From positions 49,364 through 113,363 of the forward strand of contig NZ_JACMSF010000025.1 in assembly GCF_014257025.1 (NCBI RefSeq): DNA of 64,000 nt, written 5' to 3'. Under the pieces are notes generated by a model that made no database searches, had not been told where the DNA came from, and saw nothing but the letters and a program-made list of their open reading frames with translations. Of the stretch, positions 52,264 to 61,774 are shown one piece after another. Within the stretch, counting starts at the first letter, position 1. The number at the start of each line of letters is the position of its first letter. The stretch is from Streptomyces cupreus. Its GTDB lineage: Bacteria; Actinomycetota; Actinomycetes; Streptomycetales; Streptomycetaceae. A program made the translations under genes and the position numbers.

Positions 52264-52470
52264 CGATTCGCACCATCTTCACCCAGCCCACCGCTGACCT
52301 CGTGCGCAGTCAGCTGGACACCGTCGCCGACATGTTCGGCAACCAGTTTCCCAAGGTCAGGGCCATGCTCCTGGAGGCGAAGGAGGACCTGACAGCGTTC
52401 GCGCACTTCCTGCCCCGCCACTGGAAGAAGATCCAGTCCACCAACCCGCTGGAACGGATCGACGCGCTCC
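52257..52470 (+). pseudogene. IS256-family transposase internal fragment
   Basis: Reads SIRTIFTQPTADLVRSQLDT then VADMFGNQFPKVRAMLLEAK, EDLTAFAHFLPRHWKKIQST and NPLERI. The final STNPLER block includes the last catalytic region of IS256 enzymes. Homology stops at CTGGAACGG. The continuation expected next (LNKEVRRRTDVV) is found as a separate piece at 11.28 kb. Confidence 0.65.
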
Positions 52471-52655
52471 ATCCCGAACTCCCCGAAGGCGCCCCCGCAC
52501 TACCCAACACCACAAACACGACCACCAGTTGATCGGCTGCACCACGAAAAGGGGCACCACCTGATCTAGTTGGGGCTCTGCTGCCTGGTTCCTCTCCTGC
52601 ATCCTTGGCCCCGAGAGGTGACCTCCCGATCCAGCTCCCCGTAGCCTGTGCCGGC

Positions 52656-53321
52656 ATGACAGAGCATCCGCACGTGGCCGCCCTCGAAAGACTGATGCCG
52701 CCGGAGCACGGCAAGGACGAGAAGATCGACTGGGACGCCGTGGAGGACGTCTGGGGCACCCGCTTTCCGGCTGACTACATGGCGTTCATGGCCCGCTACG
52801 GCACCGGTTCGATCAACGGCGATGCCGGAGTGTTCTCCCCGCTGCCCTTTCAGGGCCGCCGCTGGGTCGACGACGCGATGAAGGAGGAGACAGCCAACGT
52901 CCGTTACACCTGGAAGAGGGAAGGCGGCCATGAGGCGCTCGACGTCCACCCCGAACACCTCCTGGCCTGGGGCGTCACGGCGGGCGCGGACATTCTGTGC
53001 TGGCTGACCACGGCCAACGATCCCGATCGATGGCCGGTGGTGGTGTGCGGCCGCCACACCCGCTCGCGCTTTACCGTCTACCCCTTCGGTATGGCGGAGT
53101 TCCTGTGCCGACTCTTCGAGGACCGGTTCGAGGGCTTCGCCGATGGCTGCCCGGTGAGCTCGATCTTCTGGGAGAAGGGCACCCCAAACAGCTTCGTGCA
53201 CTCGAAGGAAGCAGAGCGCCGCTGGCTCGCCGGGCTGGATCCGGACACCGGCGAGCCGGATCCGTACGCGGACATGTTCCCCAGGGACAAGGCCCCCGGC
53301 GATCGGGAGAGTGATTCGTGA
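52656..53321 (+). CDS. SMI1/KNR4-family protein
   Basis: 221 residues from ATG 52656 (MTEHPHVAALERLMPPEHGK). Its SUKH-type fold is visible in WDAVEDVWGTRFPADYMAFM ARYGTGSING and VHPEHLLAWGVTAGADILCW, with FTVYPFGMAEFLCRLFED near the end. Bacterial SMI1/KNR4 proteins often act as immunity proteins against polymorphic toxins (family knowledge). No toxin gene adjoins it, though the protease operon follows 365 bases later. Function here open. Confidence 0.75.
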   Translation: MTEHPHVAALERLMPPEHGKDEKIDWDAVEDVWGTRFPADYMAFMARYGTGSINGDAGVFSPLPFQGRRWVDDAMKEETANVRYTWKREGGHEALDVHPEHLLAWGVTAGADILCWLTTANDPDRWPVVVCGRHTRSRFTVYPFGMAEFLCRLFEDRFEGFADGCPVSSIFWEKGTPNSFVHSKEAERRWLAGLDPDTGEPDPYADMFPRDKAPGDRESDS

Positions 53322-53329
53322 GTTGATGT

Positions 53330-53600
53330 TCGTTTCGAGGTTGGCTCTGGATGAGGCTCGCTGATCAGGACAATGACGTTCGTCCTGCGGGCGGCTCTGG
53401 GCGAACAATCCGGGTTCAGGCTCAGCGAGGATGCCGCGGTTGACCAGGTGTTTCAGCTTGGCGGGTGTTCTCGGTGTGGCGCGGTTCGGTGCCGAGGCCG
53501 AGTACGCGGCAGACATCTTTGGCTCGGAGTCCTTCCTCGGCTTGCTCGAAGAGGGCGAGGACTCGTTCGACAGTAGGCCGGATGGATCTTGTGGGCTGAA
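53330..53600 (-). pseudogene. Winged-helix fragment of a mobile-element protein
   Basis: One frame reads VERVLALFEQAEEGLRAKDV CRVLGLGTEPRHTENTR; a shifted frame continues AKLKHLVNRGILAEPEPGLF AQSRPQDE. This winged-helix block is widespread at the end of Streptomyces transposase-linked proteins. No start or upstream domain. Relic. Confidence 0.5.
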
Positions 53601-53685
53601 CAGGTCGCAGACTGGCCGGGTGCTGGCTACGCTTCCGGCGGGGCAGTTGGCCGCCGCGCACCACACATCACGGACAGGGGGACTC

Positions 53686-53997
53686 ATGGCCGAAGTCCGG
53701 GTCGAGACCGTGGCGTTGGACGCCACAGGAACTCGGCAGATCGCCAGCCGGACGCGCTCCAGCGCTGCATTGGCGGACCGCGCCGGGGAACTGGAGGAAG
53801 CGATCGTCCAGGCGTCGGACATAGCGCAGGAGGCGCTCGCCCACGTGCCGCGACGCGACGGATGGCAGGTATCGAGCATGGCCGTCACATTCGGTCTGAC
53901 CCTGGCCGCGGAGGCGGGGGTCATACTGTCGAAGGCGTCGGCCGAGGCGTCCTTCGAGGTCACGCTCACTGTGGAACGGGTCGCGGAGACGCCGTGA
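53686..53997 (+). CDS. Trypsin-co-occurring domain protein (CU044_2847 family)
   Basis: 103 residues from ATG 53686 (MAEVRVETVALDATGTRQIA) with GGGGGA before it. It shows the family end signature VSSMAVTFGLTLAAEAGVIL SKASAEASFEVTLTVERVAE, a beta-rich module found next to trypsin-like proteases in actinobacterial conflict-type operons (trypsin-co-occurring domain, TCO1; family knowledge). First gene of a three-gene operon; its TGA overlaps the protease GTG as GTGA. It probably partners or is cut by the protease. Mechanism unknown. Confidence 0.8.
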   Translation: MAEVRVETVALDATGTRQIASRTRSSAALADRAGELEEAIVQASDIAQEALAHVPRRDGWQVSSMAVTFGLTLAAEAGVILSKASAEASFEVTLTVERVAETP

Positions 53998-54884
53998 CGG
54001 GCACCGGCTACTGGATCGAGCTCTTCCAAGCCCAGCAGCGCCTCGGCGGCGGATTCCTGATTACCCGTCGCTATGTCCTCACGGCTCTGCACTGCCTGCG
54101 GGGTCTGGCCACCCTCGATGACCGTGTGGATGTGGTCCTGGCGGACGGCAGCCGCCTGGCTGGTGAAGTGTGCCGCCGGGACGAGGAGGCCGACCTGGCC
54201 CTGATCGCCATCGCTGGCGCGTACGACGTGCGCCTGCCGATCCCGCGCGCTGGCGTCGCCCACGGCGGGGACGCCTGGCACGGGCCGTACCGTCCGGCAG
54301 CGGCCGAGGTGCATCTGCGCGGCCAAGTGGACAGCGGGGCGGCCAAATATCTCTGTGAGGGGGGCGCTGTCATCCAAGCGCTGCAGCTGACGGTGCACCA
54401 GATACTGGGCGACTATTCCGGGTACTCCGGCGGCCCGGTTGTCAAAGGCGTCCCCGGGGATCATGAACCGGTGGTCGTGGGCATTCTCCTGGAACAGGTG
54501 CCGGACCGGGTCGCCGCGGACCGAGCGGCCAATGTGCTCTTCGCAGCAACGATCGGCGAGGCGATGCGTCGCTTCGACCAGTTCGATGTGGAGCACCTCC
54601 TTGATGTGATCGACCCGGCCGGTTCCACACCGGGGCAGTCCAGGAGGGCACGTTCCGTTCTACAGCGGACGGCCAAGGCCGATCCCGCACAGCAGGAAGC
54701 AGAAGAGCGGGACGAGCCGAAGGTGGCCACCGTGGCCGCAGCCGCGGCGGCGGCCGAGTCCTGGTTTGAGCGCATCGACGAGTGGTCAGGACGCCACATC
54801 CTCGACCCGGCCCAGGTCGCCGAACTCAAATTCACGGCGGCGAAGGCGGCCATCGAAGGCCACACGCGCGGAAACTCGTCATGA
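53994..54884 (+). CDS. Trypsin-like serine protease of a conflict-type operon
   Basis: 296 residues from GTG 53994 (VTGTGYWIELFQAQQRLGGG). S1-type catalytic triad: His in FLITRRYVLTALHCLRG, Asp in RRDEEADLALIAIAG, Ser in DYSGYSGGPVVKGVP. No signal peptide, so it should act inside the cell, unlike secreted trypsins. The C-terminal 70 residues are helical and acidic (KADPAQQEAEERDEPKVATV), possibly a docking tail. Coupled by four-base overlaps to both neighbours. Inference: effector or activator protease that is triggered through the TCO1 and TPR/toroid partners. Confidence 0.85.
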   Translation: MTGTGYWIELFQAQQRLGGGFLITRRYVLTALHCLRGLATLDDRVDVVLADGSRLAGEVCRRDEEADLALIAIAGAYDVRLPIPRAGVAHGGDAWHGPYRPAAAEVHLRGQVDSGAAKYLCEGGAVIQALQLTVHQILGDYSGYSGGPVVKGVPGDHEPVVVGILLEQVPDRVAADRAANVLFAATIGEAMRRFDQFDVEHLLDVIDPAGSTPGQSRRARSVLQRTAKADPAQQEAEERDEPKVATVAAAAAAAESWFERIDEWSGRHILDPAQVAELKFTAAKAAIEGHTRGNSS

Positions 54885-57460
54885 GCGACCACTGGCAGGA
54901 TGCCATCTCCAATGCCGAACGCGCGCTGCGTGGAGACACCAGCGCGCAAACACGGGCCGCGGCCGCCGTACAGGCGCTGCTCCGCGAACCAGAGCCGCTC
55001 CGGTACCCCCACATCGCCCGGGACCTTGCCCGGCTGACGGTACTGCTCGACTCGCTCGGCCTGATCGGGGATTCGCACCGTCTCATGGAGCATGTGGTGT
55101 CACGCCTGCCATGGGACCCGGTGGCGGCCTCTCTGCCGGACGACGTCAAGAACGCATTGGCTGCCCTGTTCGCGGACCGCGGGCTGGTGTCCGCGGCGGA
55201 CACCATGCTGTCCATGGCTCCCGCACGGACCGCACAGAGTATGGGCGACGACGCACCCCTGACCCTGGCCAACCTGGCGGCGATCAAGCTGCGCCTCGGC
55301 GATCTGTCCGGCGCAGAGGAGGCGGCCCGGCAGGCTGCCGCGCGCTTCGGGACGACCGATTCCGCGGACACGGACGGCCTGGAGGGAAACGGACCAGCCT
55401 CCGGCTCCGCCGACGACCGGGACCCTGACCGGCTTGAAGCGCTGCTGCTTGTGGATGCGGTGCTCGCCGAGGTGTGCCGCCAGGACGGACGCCACGACGA
55501 GGCGGACACGCACGTACATGCTCTGGCCTGGGCCGCCCGCCGCCTTGTACGAGTGCTCGGGGGCGACCATCCGACGTCTCTTTCGGCACTAGTCACACTG
55601 GCTCGCGCCGAGTTCGGTTCGGCTCTCGTGGCCGGGGACGTCGAACGAGCCGAGCGGTCGGCTGATGTCCTTGCGATCACCGCGCAGAAGACGGCCGCGA
55701 CCCTCGGCGACCGCCACCCCCTGTCCCGTTCCGCTCTGATGAACCTCGCAACCACGGAGTTCGAGGCTGCAGGGGCGATGAGGGATGAGCGCCGGCTCGA
55801 TACGGCGCGTGCGATGGTCCTTGCTCTGACCGGACGTTCCGGTAGCAGTGAGAGGGCCGCGAAACCGGCATCAACCCCTCGTCTGACCGATGCGGCCCGG
55901 TCCAGCACCCCGTCTACCTCGTCCGAGCAGGCCGTCTCTTCGGCGGGTGGACGTCCCTACGCACACGGGACCCGGCAGTCGCTCGTCCTCGACGGACCGG
56001 CCGTCGCCTCGCCGCCCCCGCGGGGGCGGGAGCGTGTCTTGTCCCAACAGCAGCGCGGGCACGGTCCCTTGAGTTCCCGTCAGCCCGGCCGCACCCTTCC
56101 CGCTCCCCACGAGGAATCCGCGGACAGTCCGCCCCCGGCCCGTTTCGTCGGCTGGCTCGGCGGGCTCGGGGCCGTGGCCGCCGGGTACGGCGTGTTCCAG
56201 TTCCTGTTCAGTGTGCTGCCCGGCTCCTTCGAGGGTTCGGCAGCCCGGTATGTGATCGCCGGGGTCAGCGGGCTCGGCATCTGCATCGCGGCCTGGCTGG
56301 TGGCGGCACTGCTGCGGGCGCGGGCAGCGGCCACGGAGCGGGCGTCGGCCACACGTGTAGGGCCTGCCGCCACGGCGCCTGGGGCGCCCGATTCGCTCCC
56401 TCAGGCTATCGCCTCCGCCTACGACACCCTCCTCGACCAGGTGTCCGTCGTCGACGACCCCGAGCACGGGCGGCTCACCGGCTGGCCGCACTCCCTCGGC
56501 GAGGACTCGCCCTCCCGGCCCACCCCCGTCGGCACCGCGTACGGGCTGCACATCATGCTGGACCTGGGCGTGCCTGACGGCCGGCTGAGCACCGGCGACC
56601 TGGTGGACACGCTGTGGCGGATGCGGCTCCCGGACGGCGGCTGGTCGGCGCGCTCGCAGGGGTCCGAGGCGCGTCCCGAGGTCACCGCGCTGGTGCTGGG
56701 CGCGCTGGCCCGGGCCGGCGCGTCCGGCGAGCGGCTGGCCGCGGAGGTGGACCGATGCGCGAGCGGCTTCACGCGTCAACTCGACCGCGCCGGGTGGGAG
56801 TCGACCCACGTGGTGACGACCGTGCTGCGCGGGCTGCTGCGCGCCGCGCCCCGCTCCGAGAGCCTGCCCGTGCTGCGCCAAGCCCTGGCGGACGGCGCGA
56901 TCAGCGACCCCCACCGCGACCACCTGCGCTGCTGGGGCTACCGTCTCCAGCCGCCGTACGGCCCGCCGTCCCCGCTGCACACCGCGCAGGCCATTGTCGC
57001 CCTCGACCGGGCCGCCCGGGTCCTGGGTGAGGGGGGCGACACGCGCGCCGCCCGCGAGGACGGCATCCGCTGGCTGCTGTCCTGCCCGGACGCCCCGCAC
57101 GACACCTGCCTGGACCTGGAGAACCTGTACGAGGAGGTGCGCCGACCCCGCACCGACGACCCCTCCCGCCACGAGGTGCTGAACGTACGGCACTTCACCG
57201 CCTCCTGGCTGGCCCGCGCCCTCCTCTCGCCGGGCGCCCTGGAGATCGCCCGCGCCGAGGGGCTTCAGGACGAGCTGCGGGTGCGGCTGGAGGGGGCCGT
57301 GGCCGCGGTGTGGGCGGGGCAAACGGACGGCATCTGGTACTGGGGGCGGGGCGCCGGTACCGAGGTGCGGCGGCCCATCTCGATGACCTATCAGGGGCTG
57401 TCGGCGCTGCGCACGCATGCCGTATGGCTGTATCAGCCGGCCGGTCGAACGCACATGTGA
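54881..57460 (+). CDS. TPR-membrane-toroid protein of the protease operon
   Basis: 859 residues from ATG 54881 (MSDHWQDAISNAERALRGDT), overlapping the protease stop. Residues 1-320 form TPR-like helices (LTLANLAAIKLRLGDLSGAE, ALVTLARAEFGSALVAGDVE). A Ser/Pro-rich linker follows to about 425. Two membrane helices are FVGWLGGLGAVAAGYGVFQF and YVIAGVSGLGICIAAWLVAA. Residues about 510-850 look like an alpha/alpha toroid of the prenyltransferase/terpenoid-cyclase fold (LWRMRLPDGGWSARSQG, HTAQAIVALDRAARVLGEGG, ISMTYQGLSALRTHAVWLYQ) without a DXDD or DDXXD motif. Probably a membrane sensor or scaffold. Not described to my knowledge as a unit. Confidence 0.75.
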   Translation: MSDHWQDAISNAERALRGDTSAQTRAAAAVQALLREPEPLRYPHIARDLARLTVLLDSLGLIGDSHRLMEHVVSRLPWDPVAASLPDDVKNALAALFADRGLVSAADTMLSMAPARTAQSMGDDAPLTLANLAAIKLRLGDLSGAEEAARQAAARFGTTDSADTDGLEGNGPASGSADDRDPDRLEALLLVDAVLAEVCRQDGRHDEADTHVHALAWAARRLVRVLGGDHPTSLSALVTLARAEFGSALVAGDVERAERSADVLAITAQKTAATLGDRHPLSRSALMNLATTEFEAAGAMRDERRLDTARAMVLALTGRSGSSERAAKPASTPRLTDAARSSTPSTSSEQAVSSAGGRPYAHGTRQSLVLDGPAVASPPPRGRERVLSQQQRGHGPLSSRQPGRTLPAPHEESADSPPPARFVGWLGGLGAVAAGYGVFQFLFSVLPGSFEGSAARYVIAGVSGLGICIAAWLVAALLRARAAATERASATRVGPAATAPGAPDSLPQAIASAYDTLLDQVSVVDDPEHGRLTGWPHSLGEDSPSRPTPVGTAYGLHIMLDLGVPDGRLSTGDLVDTLWRMRLPDGGWSARSQGSEARPEVTALVLGALARAGASGERLAAEVDRCASGFTRQLDRAGWESTHVVTTVLRGLLRAAPRSESLPVLRQALADGAISDPHRDHLRCWGYRLQPPYGPPSPLHTAQAIVALDRAARVLGEGGDTRAAREDGIRWLLSCPDAPHDTCLDLENLYEEVRRPRTDDPSRHEVLNVRHFTASWLARALLSPGALEIARAEGLQDELRVRLEGAVAAVWAGQTDGIWYWGRGAGTEVRRPISMTYQGLSALRTHAVWLYQPAGRTHM

Positions 57461-58151
57461 CGAGCGATTGTTAGAGGATGAGCGGATCGCGTCGACGCCG
57501 GACCGGTCCGCCACCACACTGGCGAGCCCGCCCGGCAGACGCCCTCCGTCGCACCCCCGTTCCCCGCGAGTCGGTGGCAGCCACAAAGACACAGGGGCTG
57601 GCGAAGGGCACGCCAACGGTACTGGCCCGTTTGTCATTTGCTGGCGACACTCCGACAATTCTTGCGCCCCATCGGTCTCGTGCACCGTAAGCCGGGCTAC
57701 TTGGCGTCGGTGAAGAGGACCTCCCCGCCCTCGGCCTACGCCCTGGCCCGGATCGCCGGCCAGATCTCCTCCTTGTCGGGCAGCCGCACCCGGTACAGCT
57801 TCGCGATCTGATACCCGCCCCGGCAATGCGACAGGACACGAGCGTTCGTCTCACATTGGTGTCCCACAGGCCGGACAAGGGCCACCGTCAATGAGGAAGG
57901 GACATCCGAATTGCGAACCTGCACGATGTGTAGGTCCCAATTCCGGAATGTCCTGTTCCTGATTGATGACCTGGGCGTTCTTGCGCTGTCTCAATCCGGG
58001 ACAGAGCCACTCCGTCTCATGATCTTGTCCCGCGGCTACCGCGGCACATGGTCGGGCCACCGGCCGATCGCTCAGCGCCGCTTCCCGGTCCTCCCGGACC
58101 CGCCGGAGGACGCCGCACTGTACGAGGCCATGCGCCGCGCCAGCCACGGCG
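57461..58151. other. About 690 bases with only short relics
   Basis: No intact gene. A minus-strand piece near 57700-57850 (GGYQIAKLYRVRLPDKEEIW, then a TAG, then AEGGEVLFTDAK) and a plus-strand piece near 58030-58180 (GTWSGHRPIAQRRFPVLPDP) have coding bias but no recognised family. Confidence 0.35.
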
Positions 58152-58979
58152 TCACCTCACCCGAGATCCGCGGGGGGCCGACGTATGCGCGCCGTTGGAC
58201 ATGTGGTCGCCGGAAGCGTCGTGTGCGGTGCCCTCACCCATGTCCATGCCCATCGGCGCGCCCCTGCCACCGCGCAACTGCGCGAGCACGCCGTCCGGGG
58301 TGGAGCCGCCCACGCCGTCCACCCAGTCGTCCAGAACGACGACCCACTCCTTGTCGTAGGACAACGGCTCCCTGGGGTCCTCAACGATCAGCGGGGCGTA
58401 CAGGCCGCGGTCGAGCTGCATTCCCGAGTGCGAGTGCAGCCAGTACGTCCCCGGGTGTGCCACGGCGAAGCGGTAGGTGAAGTCCGCGCCGGGCTTGATG
58501 GAGTACTGGGTCAGGCCCGGTACGCCGTCCATGTCGCAGCGCATCCGGACACCGTGCGAGTGCAGTGTCGTCGCCGCGTGCAGGTGGTTGGCGAGCGTGA
58601 GATCGAGGGTGTCCCCCGCGGTGATCCGGACCTCCTTGCCGGGCAGTGTGTCGCCGTACGCCCATGACCTGACGGTCTGTCCGCCCAGGTCGAGGGACGT
58701 CTCGGTGGCGGTGAGCGTGAACCTGCGGAGGGGTCCGGACCCGCGTTCCTTCTCGGCGGCGACGACCTCGGGATCGGACGGGTTCACGTATCCCTTGGGT
58801 CCCTTGGGGGCGAAGCCGAGTCCGCTGTGGTCGGCGGCCACAGCCCTCGACTCGGAGCCGGGCCGCGAGTGGGAGCCTGCCCCGGAGGGGGAGTCGGCCT
58901 CGGAACAGGCACCCAATACTCCCGAGCCGGCGGCCACGATCGAGGCACCGAGCAAAGTACGCCGCGTATGTGTGTGCAT
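58152..58979 (-). pseudogene. Multicopper oxidase, truncated after the first cupredoxin domain
   Basis: ATG 58979 begins MHTHTRRTLLGASIVAAGSG VLGAC, a Tat-like (RRTLLG) lipoprotein leader. The first cupredoxin domain has its copper ligands: TTLHSHGVRMRCDMDG and HPGTYWLHSHSGMQLDRGLY. Relatives continue for about 250 residues to the HPxHxH and HCHxxxxxxxM sites of the type 1 and trinuclear centres. Here the frame ends with SNGAHTSAPRGSRVR. Without those ligands it cannot be a working oxidase. Truncation by deletion is likely. Confidence 0.75.
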
Positions 58980-59647
58980 AGATTAATAACACACGTTTTG
59001 CGGTGATATACGGGAGAACCGGGACGGCGCGTCTCATGAATCGCCTGCGCCGCCCAGCGGGGCGCAGGTCTGGCGCAGCGGCCGTACGGCTGGGGCGTTG
59101 GCCCGCCGGCAGATGAGGGCTGCGTTGTGGCGCTTCTTTTCCGCGCGCTTCCTGTCGTAGTAGACCCGCGATTCAGCTGGTCACCAGGCTTTCCCTCTCC
59201 GGAGTCACAACCGGTGGCCCGCCCGGGCACCGGAGATCGGCAGCCACATTACGCAGCCCTGCCTGCCGGCGGACACGCTTCCATCAGCGACCATCCGGTG
59301 CCGCCGGGACCGGCGACAGCACCCCCCGGATCATCAAGGACAGGGGCAAAGAGTCATACCGGCCCCGAAGGCCACGAACCCGAACCGGGCTCTACGAGGA
59401 AGGTAATGGGCAGCCCTCGGTAGGTCTGGGCCTTCCGGCCCGGGGACTGGCCCCTGCCACCGGGGCCCCGTGCCGCCGCCCCGGATCTGCCATGCCGGTC
59501 CTCACCGGGCAGAACCTGCTAGTGACCAGCCGCCTGCCGCAGTCACAGTGTCTTGGCAGGAGATGTGAGGGCGGCGCAATTGAATTTCCCACGCACCCTA
59601 ACCGGTCGGAAACCGCCCGGCACTGCGGTCGGACTAGCTTCGTGACT
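58980..59647. other. Intergenic region, no gene seen
   Basis: About 670 bases. An AT-rich patch at 58980-59005 (ATTAATAACACACG) is a likely promoter for the truncated oxidase. The right part is the leader of the histidine kinase gene. No conserved frame. Confidence 0.4.
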
Positions 59648-61774
59648 ATGAGGGTCTTGGAGCCGTTACGGTCGCTGTTCAGCAGGCTAGGCGCAATAGG
59701 CGTGGGTATTTCGGGCAAGGCCGGCTCAGGGCTTCGCCGCGATGGTCGCAGGGCTCCCGGCCGTCGGCCGATGCCTGGCTGGCGCAGCATCAGGGGCCGT
59801 GTGGCGGTGGTCATTACGATCCCGATCTGCCTGCTGCTGACTGTGGCCGGTTACGCCGTGCACGGCCGCGCCGAGGCGCTCGGCGACGCCCGGACGACTC
59901 GTGCCGAGGTTGGCCTCAGCCTGCGCGTCCAGGCCTTGGTGCATCAACTCCAACGCGAACGTGGCCTGACCAATGGCCTGTTGGGCGGTGAGGAGGAGTT
60001 CCGCCCCCAGCTCACCGCTGTGCGCAAGCGCGTTGACGCGGCACTGCACGAAATGCGCCGGGAGGATGCCGTCCAGGGGGTCATCCAGCGGCGCTTGCAG
60101 CGCCTCGCCGACATCCGCGCCGCTACCGACGCGGAGACAGCCGACCCTGCCGCGACCCTCACCTTCTACACCGCCGCCGTCGAGGCTCTCAACGCCGTCG
60201 ATCCGGTGGCGGAGACAGCGACGGGCGCCGACCACCAACTGCGCGACGGGCTCGCAGCGTTGCGGGAGCTGGCCGCGGCCAAGGAATCCGTCGCTCTCGA
60301 ACGCGGCTACCTCAACGGTGTGTTCGCCGCAGGCGCCTTCCGCGGCAGCGCGTACCTCACCTTCACCGAGGTACGCGCCACCCGCGTAGCCGCCCTCGCC
60401 CGCTTCCGTCAGGTCGCCACGGAACCCCAGCGCGTGGCCCTGAAGAACGCTTTCGGGACCGAGAGCGCCGAACGCGCCGCCGCCTACGAGAAACGAGCGG
60501 AAGGCGCCGCCGACGGCTCCGCGCTGCCTGCCGACGCCGGCACCTGGTGGGACGCGATGACCGTGCTCGTCGATGATCTGCACGCCGTCCAGCAGTCGGT
60601 GGGGGACGACGTACGGGACCGCGCCGAACGCCTGAGGCACGACGCCGAGAAGGAACTCGCCGCCTATCTCGTCGCGGGAATGCTCATGTCCGCCCTCATC
60701 GCCGGCCTCGCCGCCTTCGCCTCCCGTTCCCTCACTCGCCCGCTCGGCGCCCTCGCCGAGGCCGCTCATCACGTAGCACGACATCGGCTGCCCGCAACCG
60801 TCGCCCGCATCCAGCGCTCGCCGCAGGACCAAGTGGAACTCCTCCCGTCGGCGGACGCGCCGGACCATCCCGACGCGCGACTGCTGGGCGGCGCGGCGGA
60901 GATCGCCGAGGTCGCGGCATCCCTGCACCAGGTGGAACACACCGCCCTCCTCCTGGCCGCTCAGCAGGCCGGCCTGCGGCGCAACACCACCGAATCACTC
61001 GCCAATCTCGGCCGCCGCAACCAGAACCTCGTGCGTCGTCAGCTCAGCCTCATCACCCGTCTGGAACGGCAGGAACTCGACCCGGACGCCCTCGCCGAAC
61101 TGTTCGAACTCGACCACCTCGCCACCCGTATGCGGCGCAATGCCGAAAGCCTGCTGGTCCTCACCGGGCAGAATCCACCCCGGCCCACGGCAGCACCGGC
61201 CAATGGGCTGGAAGTCGTCCAGTCCGCTGTCGCCGAGGTGGAGCAGTACCGGCGGGTCCTGATCGCGACCGTGGAGCCGGTACGAGTGCGCGGACACGCC
61301 GTCGCCGATGTCGCCCACCTCCTTGCCGAGCTCATCGAGAACGGGCTGACCTTCTCGCCACCGACCGAACCGGTCGAGGTGCACGGCTGGTACGACCGTG
61401 AGGACGACATGTACTGCTTCGCTGTCGTCGACCACGGGATCGGCATGTCCGAGGCCGACCGGGCACGTGCCAACGCCCGCCTCTCCGACTCCGGTGAGGA
61501 AGCCTTCCTCGCCGCGCCCACCCGGTTTCTCGGCCTCCTCGTCGTCGGCCGGCTCACCCACCGCCTCGGTGAAGGCACCCAAGTCCACCTCTTCGACACC
61601 ACTGGCGGCGGACTGTCCGCACTCCTCGCCCTCCCCAAGCGCCTCCTCGCACCCGTGGAGGATGCCTCTCCCCCATCCCCGCCCGCCAGGCCCGCTGTCG
61701 CCTCCCTGCTCAACGGCTTCCGAGCAGGTGTCGCCCGTGCGGAAGCCGGCACCACACAAGGAGCGTCATCGTGA
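59648..61774 (+). CDS. Nitrate/nitrite-sensor-type histidine kinase, conservon CvnA-like
   Basis: 708 residues, start ATG 59648 (MRVLEPLRSLFSRLGAIGVG) or GTG 59642; the ribosome binding site is poor, so the start is uncertain. A membrane helix (VAVVITIPICLLLTVAGYAV) is followed by a NIT sensor domain with QALVHQLQRERGLTNGLLGG and SVALERGYLNGVFAAGAFRG. A second helix (YLVAGMLMSALIAGLAAFAS) leads into HAMP and kinase parts. The conservon-type segment ESLANLGRRNQNLVRRQLSL ITRLERQELDP replaces a classic H-box, and the ATPase N and G1 boxes are HLLAELIENGLTFSPP and VDHGIGM. Coupled by GTGA overlap to the roadblock gene. Confidence 0.85.
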   Translation: MRVLEPLRSLFSRLGAIGVGISGKAGSGLRRDGRRAPGRRPMPGWRSIRGRVAVVITIPICLLLTVAGYAVHGRAEALGDARTTRAEVGLSLRVQALVHQLQRERGLTNGLLGGEEEFRPQLTAVRKRVDAALHEMRREDAVQGVIQRRLQRLADIRAATDAETADPAATLTFYTAAVEALNAVDPVAETATGADHQLRDGLAALRELAAAKESVALERGYLNGVFAAGAFRGSAYLTFTEVRATRVAALARFRQVATEPQRVALKNAFGTESAERAAAYEKRAEGAADGSALPADAGTWWDAMTVLVDDLHAVQQSVGDDVRDRAERLRHDAEKELAAYLVAGMLMSALIAGLAAFASRSLTRPLGALAEAAHHVARHRLPATVARIQRSPQDQVELLPSADAPDHPDARLLGGAAEIAEVAASLHQVEHTALLLAAQQAGLRRNTTESLANLGRRNQNLVRRQLSLITRLERQELDPDALAELFELDHLATRMRRNAESLLVLTGQNPPRPTAAPANGLEVVQSAVAEVEQYRRVLIATVEPVRVRGHAVADVAHLLAELIENGLTFSPPTEPVEVHGWYDREDDMYCFAVVDHGIGMSEADRARANARLSDSGEEAFLAAPTRFLGLLVVGRLTHRLGEGTQVHLFDTTGGGLSALLALPKRLLAPVEDASPPSPPARPAVASLLNGFRAGVARAEAGTTQGASS

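Noticed and set aside
55871..57826. 651-codon minus-strand open frame
   Set aside because: Antisense to the TPR-membrane-toroid gene; composition is that of a shadow frame.
58152..58979. Complete small (two-domain) laccase
   Set aside because: Two-domain laccases still carry the HPxHxH and HCHxxxH motifs; neither is present here.
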